64,000 nucleotides of DNA from DUZB01 sp963747555 (GTDB taxonomy: Bacteria; Desulfobacterota; DSM-4660; Desulfatiglandales; Desulfatiglandaceae). Location of the stretch: contig CAVVFZ010000023.1 of NCBI GenBank assembly GCA_963747555.1, positions 62,001-126,000 on the forward strand. The letters are read 5' to 3'. The notes beneath the pieces are model-generated. The model saw only the letters and a list, made by a program, of their open reading frames with translations. It was not told the DNA's origin and made no database searches. A program made the translations under genes and the position numbers. Positions 25,820-36,275 of the stretch are shown piece by piece (the first letter of the stretch is position 1; the number at the start of each line of letters is the position of its first letter).

Positions 25820-28197
25820 ATGAACATGAAAGAATGGAATGCGTGTGATGCTCTTCCGGAAGATCGCTACAGGGATTTCATCGAAAATATCAGCGATGGA
25901 ATCTATGAAACCGACATCCACGGAAACTTCACTTATTTCAACAACGCCTTGTGCGAAGTTTTAGGATACCCCAGAGAGGCGGTTATCGGCGAGAATTTCG
26001 CCCATTTCATGGAGCGGAAGAACGCCAGAAAGGCCTATGGCGTATTCACGAAGATCTGGGTTACCCACGAGGGCTTTTCGGATGTTCTTTGGGAGATTCT
26101 CGACAAGGATGGCCAATCCAGGATGATAGAACTTTCGGCCCATCTTGTCCGCGATAAAAAAAACAAGAAAATCGGTTTTCGCGGCGTTGTGCGAGACGTA
26201 ACAGAAAAAATCAGGATCCAGGAATCCCTTCGAGAATCAGAAGCACGCTACCAACGGCAGTATGAGGCCAGCAGAAGGGCGGAAAAACGGACCAGGACCC
26301 TCCTGGACTTCGTCCCCTACCCGATGGTTGTGTCAAAGATCGACGGACAGGTCATCTATGTAAATCCGGCATTCACGGAGACTTTCGGCTGGCGCCTTGA
26401 AGAACTGGAAGGGAAAACCCATCCCTTATGTTCCTCCCGACCTCAAGCAAGACACCAGGGACGGAATCAAATGGCTCTCAGAGAAAAAGATCATACACCG
26501 ATTTGAAACAAAGCGGCTGACCAAGGACGGCCGTACCCTCGATGTGGCCGCGCGGGTTGCTATTGTTCCGGACGGGGGTGCGAGGGAAAATAGCGAACTT
26601 CTTATCCTGCGGGACATCACCCGGGAGAATAGAATGGCCCGGGACAAGGAAGCCCTGTTGCGGATCAGCACCGCCCTTCCCGCCTATCCCGAACTGGAAG
26701 AGTTGCTGGACTACATCAGCGAAGAAATAAGAGGCCTCATGAACACGGAGGACGCACTCGTCATATTGTTGAACCAAGAGAAGAATGAATTCTCTTATGT
26801 GGGCGCCGCCCACGATGATCTGGCGTCCTATAAAAAAATCAAATCGATTCATGTGCCTGCCAAGAAAGGCGTGGCCGGCAGGGTTGTGGAGAGCGGCGAA
26901 CCGATTATCGTAACGGATGCTTCGAAGGATCCTGATTTCTACCGACTGGTAGATGAAGAAACGGGATTCAAGACAAGAAACATGATCCAGGTGCCTTTGA
27001 GAAGCAGTGATCGGATCATAGGCGTTCTTGTGCGCCGCAACAAAAAAGAAGGGGTTTTCGATCAGGGGGACGTTGAGCTCCTGACCCTGATTACAGGCAC
27101 GGTTGCCCTTTCCATTGAAAACGCCAGGTTTTCAGAGGAATTACGGAAAGCCTACAGGGAAGTATCCAGTCTGAACCGTGCGAAGGATAAGGTCATCAAC
27201 CATCTTTCCCATGAACTGAAGACGCCTGTCGCTATCCTCCTGGCCTCCTTGGGCATCCTTTCAAAAAAGCTGAAGACGGTTTCGGAAGAGACATGGAAAC
27301 CCACCATGGAAAGAGCCAGACGCAATCTGGACCGGATTCTTGATATTCAGTATCAGGCAAAGGATATCATGAAGAACAAGGAATACAAGAGCTACGGACT
27401 CCTTTCCATGCTCCTCGAACAGTGCACGGATGAACTGGAATCCCTGGTAGCGGACGAAGTGGGTGAAGGACCTTTGGTGGAGCGTATCCGAAAGCGGATT
27501 GAAGACATTTTCGGCGCCAAGGAGAGTGTACCGTCGGAAATCAGTCTGCAGGAGTTTGTGTCTGAAAGACTGAAAGCCCTGGAACCCGGTTTTACCCACA
27601 GAGAGGTCGAGATTGTGACCCTGATGGATGAAGCATTCCCCACCCATAACCATCCCCGCAGACGTGTTGCAGAAAACGGTAGACGGCCTAATCAGGAATG
27701 CCATCGAAAATACACCGGATGAGGGAAAAATCATCCTGAGCGTGAAGAGGAGGGGAGAAGGAACCGAGTTGGAGGTGCATGACTACGGCGTTGGAATTGT
27801 AAAAGACAATCAGAACCGGATATTTGAAGGATTTTTTGTAAACCGGGATACCATGGCCTATTCCACAAAGAGGCCTTTCGACTTCAATGCCGGAGGAAAA
27901 GGGTCCGATCTATTGCGCATGAAGATATTTTCGGAGCGATACCGCTTCAGGATGTCCATGCAGTCCACCAGATGCGGCTTCATCCCGAAAGAAGCCGATA
28001 TGTGCCCGGGAAAAATCAGCAAGTGTTCGTTTTGCAAGGTCAAAGAGGATTGCCACCGTTCCGGTGAAACCAGCTTTATCCTTTTTTTCCTTTGCCTGCC
28101 GCAGCACAGGAGCCCTCCACAAAAAATTACTGTATCCAACCCTATTGAAAGAGTAAGGTTAACCGCTGGCAGCGTCTTTCCTACCAGTGATTCATAA
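25820..28197 (+). CDS. PAS-PAS-GAF sensor histidine kinase with Cys-rich C-terminus (two frameshifts)
   Basis: Reading across three frames gives one soluble kinase of ~790 aa. PAS1 (RYRDFIENISDGIYETDIHG) and PAS2 (LLDFVPYPMVVSKIDGQVIY) precede a GAF domain (VPAKKGVAGRVVESGEPIIV), HisKA (VINHLSHELKTPVAIL) and HATPase (LIRNAIENTPDEGKI, HDYGVGI). The ATPase tail has Cys residues arranged RCGF-x7-CPGKISKCSFCKVKEDC, suggestive of a metal or Fe-S site. Removing one A at 26414-26417 (EGK-PIPYVPP) and one C at 27638-27641 (EAFP-PITIP) restores continuity; a T7 run near 28085 may hide a third error. It converges on the cyclic-nucleotide/2Fe-2S/RnfB operon, so a redox-sensing role is an inference. Confidence 0.84.
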
Positions 28198-28662
28198 GAT
28201 CCTGGCCCCTGCGTTTGACGAATTCCTCCTGAACCTGATGGAATCGTTTCCCACTACGCCGGTCAGCCTTTTCATCACCAGATAGCCTATCCTGGGGTTT
28301 TCTTCGAACAGGGGGATAAGGCAATCTTTTTTTGCCTCAAGAAGCGTGCAGTGCCTTGTGGCGCAATAGGCGGAGAGGATGTACCTGTGAGGCTTTACAA
28401 GACTCGAAATCCCTAAAATCATATACCTGGTTATGGTAGTGATGGTCATCTCTTTTAAGGGGGCGGTTCCCGGCATTTCATGATGCAGGCTTACTTCGCC
28501 TTCCACCACGGCCCACAGCGCATCCGGTTCTTCATGGATATCGAATATTTTTTCCCCTCGCTGGAACGACACCTCTCTGAAACAGGCGCCAACAGCGGCA
28601 AGCTGGCTGTCATCCAGATCCTGAAACACTTCCACATTTTCCAAAAAATCAAAATCAATCAT
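28192..28662 (-). CDS. Cyclic-nucleotide-binding domain protein
   Basis: With the start at 28662 (GAGGAG upstream) the product is 156 aa, essentially one cNMP-binding beta-roll: FLENVEVFQDLDDSQLAAVGACFREVSFQRGEKIFDIHEEPDALWAVVEG in separate motifs, then ILGISSLVKPHRYILSAYC and CTLLEAKKDCLIPLFEENPRIGYLVMKRL. There is no HTH, so it is not a Crp-type DNA-binding protein. The same fold forms the N-terminus of the neighbouring gene, so this may be a duplicated sensor module controlling the electron-transfer proteins of this operon. Confidence 0.83.
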   Translation of the reverse strand: MIDFDFLENVEVFQDLDDSQLAAVGACFREVSFQRGEKIFDIHEEPDALWAVVEGEVSLHHEMPGTAPLKEMTITTITRYMILGISSLVKPHRYILSAYCATRHCTLLEAKKDCLIPLFEENPRIGYLVMKRLTGVVGNDSIRFRRNSSNAGARIL

Positions 28663-28699
28663 CACCTGCTCCTCATTAGTGACTGAATGAAAAGCCTGT

Positions 28700-29451
28700 T
28701 CAGGCTTCACGCACAACCAACTCCGTCTGAACGATTCCTTTAAGGATGTGCTCAGAAAAAATGGCCTTGACAGTTTCCGGCGTAACTTTTCCATAAAGAA
28801 CCGGCTCTTCTCCCGCAATGGCGACGGTGACATTCGGTTCGCTTGAACATTTTCCAATACACGGCGCGCTTTTTACATGTACATGACTGCTTCCGGCCCG
28901 ATCTACTTCTTCATAGAAGGCCACCAATACCTTGCGAGCCCCTGCAGCGATCCCGCAGGTTGACAAATGGACCGTAACGTCTATGGTCGTCTGCGGAAAT
29001 TCAACTGCAGATTCCTGAAGCTGCCGCAGCATAATACTGATAACCGATGCGATATTGGACATGACAAGATATCCCATTCGGCTGTCCTTTTCAAACAGCT
29101 CCAGCAGAAAATCTTTCCTTATCTTTATGACCGTGCAGCTTCCTGGAGGTGCAGTACACCGGCAGGCTGTATCGATACGGGGGAACAAAACTGGACCAGC
29201 CAATGGTCTGAGTCGGAAGATATGACGGAAACGGTGTTTGTCTGCGGAGCCTCATGCCCCGGAAGCTCAAATCGGACTTCTACGGTTCCATCCACAACAA
29301 TCCACAGGTGATTGGCTTCTTCTCCCTCGTCAAAAAGTTTGTCCCCTTCATGGTATACCTTCTCCACGCAGCCGTCACACAGGGCCATTAACTGTTCGTC
29401 ATTCAGCCCTCCGAACACATGGACTTTTTTTAAAAAATCAAGATGGGCCAT
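28700..29451 (-). CDS. cNMP-binding domain fused to a thioredoxin-like 2Fe-2S domain (two frameshifts)
   Basis: One gene read in three frames, ~250 aa. The N-terminus is a cNMP-binding fold (FLKKVHVFGGLNDEQLMALC, ANHLWIVVDGTVEVRFELPG). Its middle continues as TIGWSSFVPPYRYSLPVYCTS in a second frame, then CTVIKIRKDFLLELFEKDSR in a third. The C-terminus is a NuoE/HndA-like 2Fe-2S domain (VHLSTCGIAAGARKVLVAFYEE, SAPCIGKCSSEPNVTV). Dropping one base at ~29205-29211 and one at ~29139-29144 gives a continuous product. It follows the RnfB-GltD gene by 41 bp and probably receives or relays its electrons, with cNMP as a possible control. Confidence 0.8.
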
Positions 29452-29492
29452 GAATGCCTCCTTATTCTCTTCTAAGTAACTTTAGTCACGAA

Positions 29493-31589
29493 CTATTTCA
29501 TCAGCCCCCACTTCATGCGGCAACATCCATCTCTGTTGTAACAGGTTCTTCCGCATGAAAGGCATCTTTCGCTTTCTTCATGGGCGGCTTCATCACTCAA
29601 GACCTGATCCACTTCCACAAAGGAGTGTATCCGCTCCTCCACCGTGAGTTCAGGCATCTCAGCCCGCGGCCGTTTAACAATACCCTCAACCTGCTCGAAA
29701 ATCGAGTCAGGGATCATATTCCTGGACAGTTCTTTCGGAGTCGGCGGCAACCTTTTCTCCCGTAATATACTGATGGATGGACCGGGCGGCTCTTCGGCCG
29801 CCGCCTATTGCCTCAACCACCAGCGAGGGTCCCGTTGCCACATCGCCGGCGGTAAACAGATAGGGAATATTGGTCTGCAGCGTACCCGGGATCTGAATCA
29901 ATCGTGTTCCAGCGGGTAATCTTCAACTCGGACAAACGTTGTTGGGTCCTTTCGGTAAAAAAGACATCCGGCGCCTGTCCAATGGCCGTTATGATCATGT
30001 CGGTCTCAAGGAGGGTTTCAGAACCTTCCACGGGAACCGGCCTTCGCCTTCCGCTCGCATCCGGTTCACCAAGCTCCATGGTCAGATATTCCAGATGGGT
30101 TACATGCCCATCCTCATCCCCTTTCACGCTGACAGGGGCCGAAAGAAAGAGGAACTTAACGCCTTCATGTTCAGCCGCTTCTATTTCCACTTTGTTGGCG
30201 GGCATCTCGTTCCTGGTCCTTCGATATACCAGATAGACATTTTCCACACCCAGTCGAATCAAATTTCTGGTACAGTCGATGGCCGTGTTTCCTCCGCCTA
30301 TGACAACCGCCGTGCGGCCGGTTGGAATGGTCTCCCCCAACCCTAATCGCGACAGAAAATCGATCCCGGTATAACAGCCTTTGAGATTCTCGCCATCCAC
30401 CCGCAAAAGGGAGTCTTTCCATGCCCCAATGCCCAGGAATATGGCGTCATATCCCGAAGCGACAAGGGAGGAAAGATCGAAGTCCACGCCGAACTTCACA
30501 TTGACGTGGGCTTTGATCCCCAGATTGAGAATACCCTCTATCTCCCAATCCAGGATCTTTTTGGGAAGTCTGTATTCCGGAATGCCATATCGCAGCATTC
30601 CACCCAGTTTCGGCATGGCTTCGAAGATCGTCACGTCATGCCCCAACCTCTTCAGAAAATACGCACAACTGAGACCTGCCGGCCCTCCCCCGATAACAGC
30701 TACACGGTGATTTGTGGGAGGCGCAACCGGAATCGGAAAAACGCTTGCCTGAATTCATTTCATAATCGGCCACCACCCGTTTTAACTGATTGATGGATAC
30801 CGCATCATCCTCAATTCCGCGTCGGCATTCGGTCTCACAAGGATGAGGACAGACCCTTCCGCACGATAAAAGAAGGGGATTGCGTTCCCTGATAGTGTGA
30901 ACAGCGCCTTCATAATCTCCTTTACGGATCTGCGCAATATAAAGGGGAATATTGATCTCAGCAGGACAGCCCTGCCTGCATGGAGCAAGACAATCATCCA
31001 CACTGTTGAAATGAAGAAGACGTTCCGAGGGAGTCTTCACCTCCAGAATATGTTTGGGGCAGGCGCGCTCGCAGGCGCCGCAACCCACGCATTTTTCAGG
31101 ATCAACCACAGGGTAACCGTCCGGACCCATTTTCAGGGCATCAAACAGGCAGACCTTTACGCAGTCTCCATGCCCAATACAGCCGATCTGGCATTCCCTT
31201 TTACCCCCGTAAAGCAAGCTCTGCGCCTTGCAGGTGGCAGCGCCCTGATAAATGAATCGGTCCACTGCCCGGTCGCCGCCGGTGCAACGGTTAAAGGATC
31301 TCAGCGCCTCCGCCGTGCCCACGTCCACACCCATGACCTGGCTCGCTCCAAGGGCGGATTCAGCGCCCCCGACAATACAGACGTTGGGAGGGGCCGCCCC
31401 CATGACCACCGCGACAGCCGCTGCGGAACACCCCGCATAACCGCAACCACCACAGTTGGCGCCCGCCATGCACTGTTCCACAAGTGCGATGCGAGGATCT
31501 TCGTACACATAGAAAACACGAGATGCGACACTCAGCACCAGTCCACAAAAAATACCCAAGCCCAACATGAAAATTATTGCACCAATCAT
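29493..31589 (-). CDS. RnfB-type iron-sulfur protein fused to GltD-like NAD(P)H oxidoreductase (three frameshifts)
   Basis: About 695 aa after repair. It has an N-terminal membrane anchor (MLGLGIFCGLVLSVASRVF), the RnfB Fe-S motif CMAGANCGGCGYAGC, a two-cluster ferredoxin domain (CQIGCIGHGDCVKVC, CVGCGACERACPK), a GltD-like Fe-S adaptor (CRQGCPAEINIPLYIA, CGRVCPHPCETEC), FAD and NAD(P) folds (VIGGGPAGLSCAY, VIGGGNTAIDCTRN, TAGDVATGPSLVVEAI) and a Cys-rich end (CLSCGRTCYNRDGCC). Single extra bases at 30737-30741 (A5), ~29893-29903 and ~29705-29712 break the frame. Such fusions occur in Desulfobacterota Rnf complexes, but no other rnf gene is adjacent. Likely links ferredoxin and NAD(P)H pools at the membrane. 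Confidence 0.85.
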
Positions 31590-32202
31590 TCTTCCATCAC
31601 CTTTTCATTTATAATCATAATTTTGAACCAGAATTCATCATTTTTGCCGACAACAATCGAAATTTGAGTCGGTTCAGACAAAACCTGCCGCTTACAACCG
31701 GAACAGCTCGACGCTTCCACAAGGAAAACAGCAGAGACAACCTCGCCTTCCATCCTGTGGGAAAAGTTCGAACATCTCACACCGAAAAAATGTGCCAACC
31801 GTATGTCAATTAGCTTCACAGATCAACAAAATTTTACATGCTCGTAAAAAAAATCTTTTACCCGCCCCTATTCACTTCGGATAGACCTGAAAAAATCATT
31901 ATAAATGAAAGACTTCTCTGTTGTCTCTTCCCTTTTTCCAAATCAGGCCGGATTGTGTTAAAAAACCTGCCACATTTTTTTCGGGACTATGTTGCAAAAT
32001 TTTGTTTTTTTCATATTAATCATTAAAAATCATAGTTCTACCCACCAGCCCTTTCAAGGTGACTCCTGAACGGTCCATGATTTGAAGCGAAAATCTTTCC
32101 TGCTTATCATTTGTCTTGGGTTCAGGTGTCGGTGTTCCCCGTCCAGCGAGATCTTCGACAGTTTCAGGAACGAAAAAACTCAATCTATCAAAATTTGTAG
32201 AA
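31590..32202. other. Intergenic region upstream of the RnfB-GltD gene
   Basis: About 610 bp, AT-richer than its surroundings, with only short weak frames. It presumably contains the RnfB operon promoter (leftward), but I cannot single one out. No repeat stands out until the MITE copy begins near 32203. Confidence 0.45.
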
Positions 32203-32458
32203 CACCTTATATCAGAATCCTGGCAGGAATGGAGTCACGAGGTCCTTTTTGCTGCCGCGTCTTGGATAAACCTTCACCGACCATTAAGAGGCTCTTCTAT
32301 GCTGGTACAACAAAACCTTTTGCGTTTTATCCTCTTGTCCTTACCGGCATGGAAAGGCCGGTGCTGCCATAGGAATCAGATGCGGCAGCAAAAAAGACCT
32401 CGTGACGGAATGGTTTTTCCGGGTCATCCTTTTGCTGCCGGGAAATTTGAATGGGATA
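32203..32458. mobile_element. Degenerate MITE-like element, copy C (~256 bp, inverted relative to copy B)
   Basis: The right part, read on the minus strand, gives GTATCCCATTCAAATTTC, CATTCCGTCACGAGGTC, TTTTGCTGCCGCATCTGATT and CCTATGGCAGCACCGGCC, almost identical to the left half of copy B. The left part carries CCTGGCAGGAATGGAGTCACGA and TTTTTGCTGCCGCGTCTTGG, the opposite arm. The left terminus is worn and no matching flanking duplication is visible. It lies between the RnfB operon and the glycosyltransferase gene. Confidence 0.78.
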
Positions 32459-32499
32459 CAAAAGGCCTTTTAAAAGGAGCAAAACGCAAAGCTCAAACG

Positions 32500-33426
32500 T
32501 CAAAAGTCAAAGGGGAAAAGACTCGAAAAATCTCTTGCTGCCGCGAGCGTCCTTTCCATGACCTCGCGGCTTGTCTTCCCGTCTTTGACGATATGCACAT
32601 ACGGTCCCAGAGGCGCCCATTGACAGGAATCACTTTCTCTGAACAAGGCGATGGTAGGCGTGCCGACCATGCTCGAAAGATGGGTAACGCCGCTGTCGTG
32701 TCCTATGTAGACGGCCGTTTCGCTCAGCAATTGGAGAAGGCGCTCGTTGTCGGGACAGATCAATATCCGGGAGGCGGACGTAAGCGTGGCGTCCTCAAAG
32801 AAGCGGACGAGGTGTCTTTCCGCCGGCCCCATCAGAATAATGGATTCAAGCCTGTTTACATGGGGATCCTTTTTCAAGGACTCCAGGAGATCCAGCCAGA
32901 ATTCTCCGGGGTGGTTTTTTTCGCTGCTGCCCGATCCGGGGTGAAGCACCAGTTTATTCCGGAAAGATGCTTCTGACCCTCCTTTTAAATCCACACCTTG
33001 CTTTATTTCCTTCAGGGCGCATTCCGAATCCACAAGCAAACCCGATTCCTTCAAGCAATGCGTGATATAGGAAGCTACGTGAATCGGTTTTTCCCTGGGG
33101 GGAAGGGAAGGGAAGAGGAAAACAGATCCCTTTGGCAGCACGGATTGAAGGTTCCGCCCGATGACGCCATCTGCATCATGGAAGAAGGCCACGGTCAGAT
33201 CCGCCCCGGAAACGGGCAGGCGGATCGTGTCCCTGCTATCCATGAAAAGCCGGTGCCACCCGTGCCGTTCCATGTCCATGGCGTTTTCCACATAGGGCCG
33301 GATAAACGCAAGGCCCGGCTGCCTGCCGACAAAGGTAACCTCCGTTCCGGCCGGAAGCACGAGAAGGGCCGGCAACAGCATCAGGGTGTCGCCCAGCGCT
33401 CCCGGTCTTATGATCATCAGTTTCAC
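32500..33426 (-). CDS. Glycosyltransferase family 9 (heptosyltransferase-like)
   Basis: About 308 aa with the GTG start at 33426 (GAGGAG upstream); the open frame to 33627 has no family similarity. The N-terminus MIIRPGALGDTLMLLPALL is the GT9 signature (IRxxxxGD), and the C-terminal domain has KLVLHPGSGSSEKNHP, then GHDSGVTHLSSMVGTPTIALF. GT9 enzymes transfer ADP-heptose or related sugars during lipopolysaccharide core assembly at the inner face of the inner membrane. The acceptor and donor cannot be set from sequence. It is divergent from pgk, with 139 bp between starts. Confidence 0.9.
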   Translation of the reverse strand: MKLMIIRPGALGDTLMLLPALLVLPAGTEVTFVGRQPGLAFIRPYVENAMDMERHGWHRLFMDSRDTIRLPVSGADLTVAFFHDADGVIGRNLQSVLPKGSVFLFPSLPPREKPIHVASYITHCLKESGLLVDSECALKEIKQGVDLKGGSEASFRNKLVLHPGSGSSEKNHPGEFWLDLLESLKKDPHVNRLESIILMGPAERHLVRFFEDATLTSASRILICPDNERLLQLLSETAVYIGHDSGVTHLSSMVGTPTIALFRESDSCQWAPLGPYVHIVKDGKTSREVMERTLAAARDFSSLFPFDF

Positions 33427-33565
33427 GCTTCGGATTCTCCTCTGATGCAGTTTGTCTTGATTCAGAAGCACAACTATGGATATAAATAGCTGTCTTGAGC
33501 AAAAAACCTTTTGAGGGTATAACCTCCATCGCGGGCTTATACCTTGATTCTGAGGAGGATGCCAA

Positions 33566-34866
33566 ATGGAAAATGAAAAACTGGACCCACGTTTGAGATT
33601 GATGCAGCAGGCCCCCATGGACGGCAAAGTCGTTCTTTTGCGGGTGGATCATAATGTCGTCAAGAAAGGCGTGATCAAAGACCCTTTCCGCATTGATGCA
33701 ACCTTCGGCACCCTTTACAACATTGCCTCCCGTGGAGGAAAGCCGATCGTCCTGTCCCACATCGGTCGGCCGAAAGATAAAAAAACGGGCAATATCACCT
33801 GTCGAGAAGGAGAATCTGTTGGACCTGTAGTAGAGTATCTGAAACAGAAACTGTCCATCGACATCCATGTTCCCCAATTTCGCCAAGACCCGGAAAAAGG
33901 GATAGAGCACATTGACAACTCCATTCAACCTGCCATACGGGACCTGAAAGCCGGCAAGATCGGGATGATCTACCTCCCCAACTCGCGCTGGTTCCTGGGG
34001 GAGGAATCCAAAGGTGTTGAGCGGGAACCGTTCGCCCGGGAGCTTGCTTCCCTGGCTGATCTCTATGTCAATGACGCCTTCGGTTCGTGGCGCGCCCACG
34101 CCTCCACCTATGATGTGGCCCGATTGCTCCCCGCCTACGCCGGCAGCCTTCTCCAGAGAGAAATTGTGAATCTTGGACAGGGTGCTGAATCCGGTACGTC
34201 CTTTTGTTGGGGTGGTAGCCGGGGCCAAGTACGACACCAAAATCGGCCCGTCTGAAGGCCCTTTATGAGAAGGTCGATCACCTGATCCTTGGAGGATTGA
34301 TGTACAACACCTTCATTTCCGCCAAGTATGGCGCCATGATCGGAGGGGTCTCCGAAGAAGACAAAACCCTGGCCATGGAACTGGTGGAAATTGACAGGAA
34401 GCAGAATAAGATCCTCGAAATGGACTTCCTTGTGGAATCGGAAAACACGGAAAAAAAGGTCGAAGGGCAGTTCAGGACCATAACGCTCGATGCCCTGAAA
34501 AATGGAAAGAACGCAGGATACCTCCTGGATGTGGATCCGGCCTCTTACCAGGATGAAAAGGTTTCCAAAGTCATTGCATCCGCGGGGACCTTCTTCGTGA
34601 ATGCGGTCATGGGGTTGATGCCCTCTTTTTATGAAGGTTCCGAGGGCCTGTATCGTCTGATCGCCGCCAACCGTTCCGCCCGGAAACTCTTCGCAGGGGG
34701 AGATACCCTGCAGGAGCTTAGAAACCTGTGCCCGGGGATCTATATGTCCGGAATAGATGATCCCAATACCTACTATTTTACGGGCGGCGGCGCCGTCCTC
34801 TCAGCCATAGAGCAGGGAACGCCCTACCATATGAAACCGATTCAGGCGCTCTTTCAGGAGACTTAG
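33566..34866 (+). CDS. pgk: Phosphoglycerate kinase (two frameshifts)
   Basis: Glycolytic/gluconeogenic enzyme converting 1,3-bisphosphoglycerate and ADP to 3-phosphoglycerate and ATP. The N-terminal domain has KVVLLRVDHNVVKKG, LSHIGRPK and LADLYVNDAFGSWRAHAST; the C-terminal domain has HLILGGLMYNTFISAKYG and a poorly conserved nucleotide end (FTGGGAVLSAIEQG). One extra G at 34180-34182 and one extra base at ~34250 interrupt the stretch NPVRPFVGVVAGAKYDTKIG-PLKALYEKVD, readable in the intermediate frame. GAGGAGG precedes the ATG. Repaired length is ~433 aa, slightly long for the family. The sequence is atypical: HIGRPK and the C-terminal GGGAVLSAIE differ from housekeeping enzymes, so it may be a divergent paralogue. 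Confidence 0.87.
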
Positions 34867-34868
34867 AC

Positions 34869-35813
34869 ATGCCGTTGACGCCGCTTTTCGACCCGCTGTC
34901 GGCGGGTCGGCCCATGAGAGTAGCCGCGTTCCTGTCCGGTTCGGGAACAAACATACGCAGGCTCTTAGAACACAGAGAAAAGCTCAGCAGAGGAGGGAAG
35001 ACGGCGCCGTTTGAAATCATCTTTCTTTTCAGCGACAGATCTGACGGACACTGTGCCGGAGAAAGAATTGCCATGGAGAACGGACTGCCTTACTTCAGTT
35101 TTGACATTCGCTCCTTTTACGCAAGCAGATCCCTGAAAAGAAGCGTCGAGACTGAGGAAGGCATGGCTGCCAGAAGGGAATACGATCGTGTAGCCAAAAG
35201 GCTTGTGGACGCCTTTGATATAGATGTCATTGCCCTTGGCGGATATATGAGTTATATTACCCTTGCAAAATGCGTAAACGTACATCCTGCGGATCTTTCC
35301 CTGAAGCTGCCCAACGGGAAAAGAAAGTTTGTGGGAGATAACGCCGTAAGGGACGCCATCCTGGCAGGAGAAACCCGATTGCGGTCATCCACGCTCTGGA
35401 CGGACGAAGGTGTGGACAGCGGCCCCCTTCTGATGGTTTCCGAAGCCTTGGACGTGTGTTTGCCGTCCCCTGTGGAAGACCTTGCACGGGATGAGGAACG
35501 ACTTCTTCAGGTCGTTGATGCTCATCAGGAGAAACTCAAGGAGATCGGTGACTGGAAAATATTTCCCCTCACCATCGAGATGATCGCCGAAGGACGTTTC
35601 TCCATGGATGAAAATGGAATGGTCCATGTGGATGGAACCCCATTTCCTGAAGGTTTCAGGGGATTCCACTCATGCATAAACCCTTTATCCGGGAGAGAGA
35701 GCAATGTCGGAGCTGATTCTTTGGAAAAACAGGGAGATGAACAGGTTGAGAGAGGATATGGATCGTCTTTTCAAAAGCTGCTGGTCCGAAGCAGGCCTGT
35801 CGATGTTTTTTGA
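34869..35813 (+). CDS. Formyltransferase-fold protein (PurN-like)
   Basis: A 314-aa protein. The N-terminal half matches the GAR-transformylase fold: VAAFLSGSGTNIRRLLEH, IIFLFSDRSDGHCAGERIA, IDVIALGGYMSYIT, then VNVHPADLS with the catalytic Asn/His and a later GVDSGPLL. It uses formyl-tetrahydrofolate in the classical family; here the C-terminal ~100 residues are not typical PurN, so the acceptor is uncertain. It begins two bases after pgk (GGAGA as ribosome site). Its last 110 bases overlap the Hsp20 start, which is unusual and may mean that the true stop is earlier and another indel is present. Confidence 0.78.
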   Translation: MPLTPLFDPLSAGRPMRVAAFLSGSGTNIRRLLEHREKLSRGGKTAPFEIIFLFSDRSDGHCAGERIAMENGLPYFSFDIRSFYASRSLKRSVETEEGMAARREYDRVAKRLVDAFDIDVIALGGYMSYITLAKCVNVHPADLSLKLPNGKRKFVGDNAVRDAILAGETRLRSSTLWTDEGVDSGPLLMVSEALDVCLPSPVEDLARDEERLLQVVDAHQEKLKEIGDWKIFPLTIEMIAEGRFSMDENGMVHVDGTPFPEGFRGFHSCINPLSGRESNVGADSLEKQGDEQVERGYGSSFQKLLVRSRPVDVF

Positions 35814-36147
35814 AACGACTTCCGAAAACATTACGGTAGAAACGATGGTAACAAAGGATTTCTTCATCGTTGAAGCGGTTTTAAGGGATTTGCACCCAAA
35901 CGATCTGGAAGTCGTTATTGCCAATGAGAAACTGATCATAAAGGGGAGAAAAAAAACACAGGCTGCCGCCGGGAATAAGAGGAACTGGTTTGAAGAGCGA
36001 TACGTCAATGCCTTTACACGGACGATTCCCCTCCCTTTCCGGATAGAGATTTCCGAGGTGAAAGCGGTCATGCGAGGAAATCTGTTGAAAATTACCCTGC
36101 CCAGATGGAAACCGGAAAAGATTTATCTCATCGCCATTGAAACCTGA
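35704..36147 (+). CDS. Hsp20/alpha-crystallin small heat-shock protein
   Basis: A 147-aa protein. The opening MSELILWKNREMNRLREDMDRLF is typical of bacterial Hsp20 (quoted in parts: MNRLREDMDRLF). It is followed by an alpha-crystallin core: VEAVLRDLHPNDLEVVIANE, KLIIKGRK, and the IPLPFRIEISEVKAVMRGN-LLKITLP edge strands. It holds unfolding proteins without ATP. The start overlaps the end of the preceding formyltransferase-like gene; GGGAGAGAGAG lies before the ATG. The next gene is a Lon-like protease, a sensible protein-quality pairing. Confidence 0.92.
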   Translation: MSELILWKNREMNRLREDMDRLFKSCWSEAGLSMFFETTSENITVETMVTKDFFIVEAVLRDLHPNDLEVVIANEKLIIKGRKKTQAAAGNKRNWFEERYVNAFTRTIPLPFRIEISEVKAVMRGNLLKITLPRWKPEKIYLIAIET

Positions 36148-36275
36148 ATTTTTTGAACCGCAACGGTTCATAAAGATCTTTGTCTAACAAAACGGTGTTT
36201 CTCACTTTTCACAAAGACCTCCATTCAGCCATAGGGTATCCCTGATGCCTGGATGATAAAAAAAGGAGTTTTTAC

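Noticed and set aside
25581..25823. 80-aa frame upstream of the PAS-GAF kinase
   Set aside because: No ribosome site, no recognisable motif, ends within the next gene's start; likely non-coding.
31586..31819. 77-aa reading frame before the RnfB-GltD gene
   Set aside because: Runs through the ribosome site and start of RnfB in another frame; composition and lack of family features mark it as chance.
32116..32976. 286-aa plus-strand frame over the MITE copy C and glycosyltransferase gene
   Set aside because: It is the shadow of the element and of the antisense glycosyltransferase, whose family motifs are clear on the minus strand.
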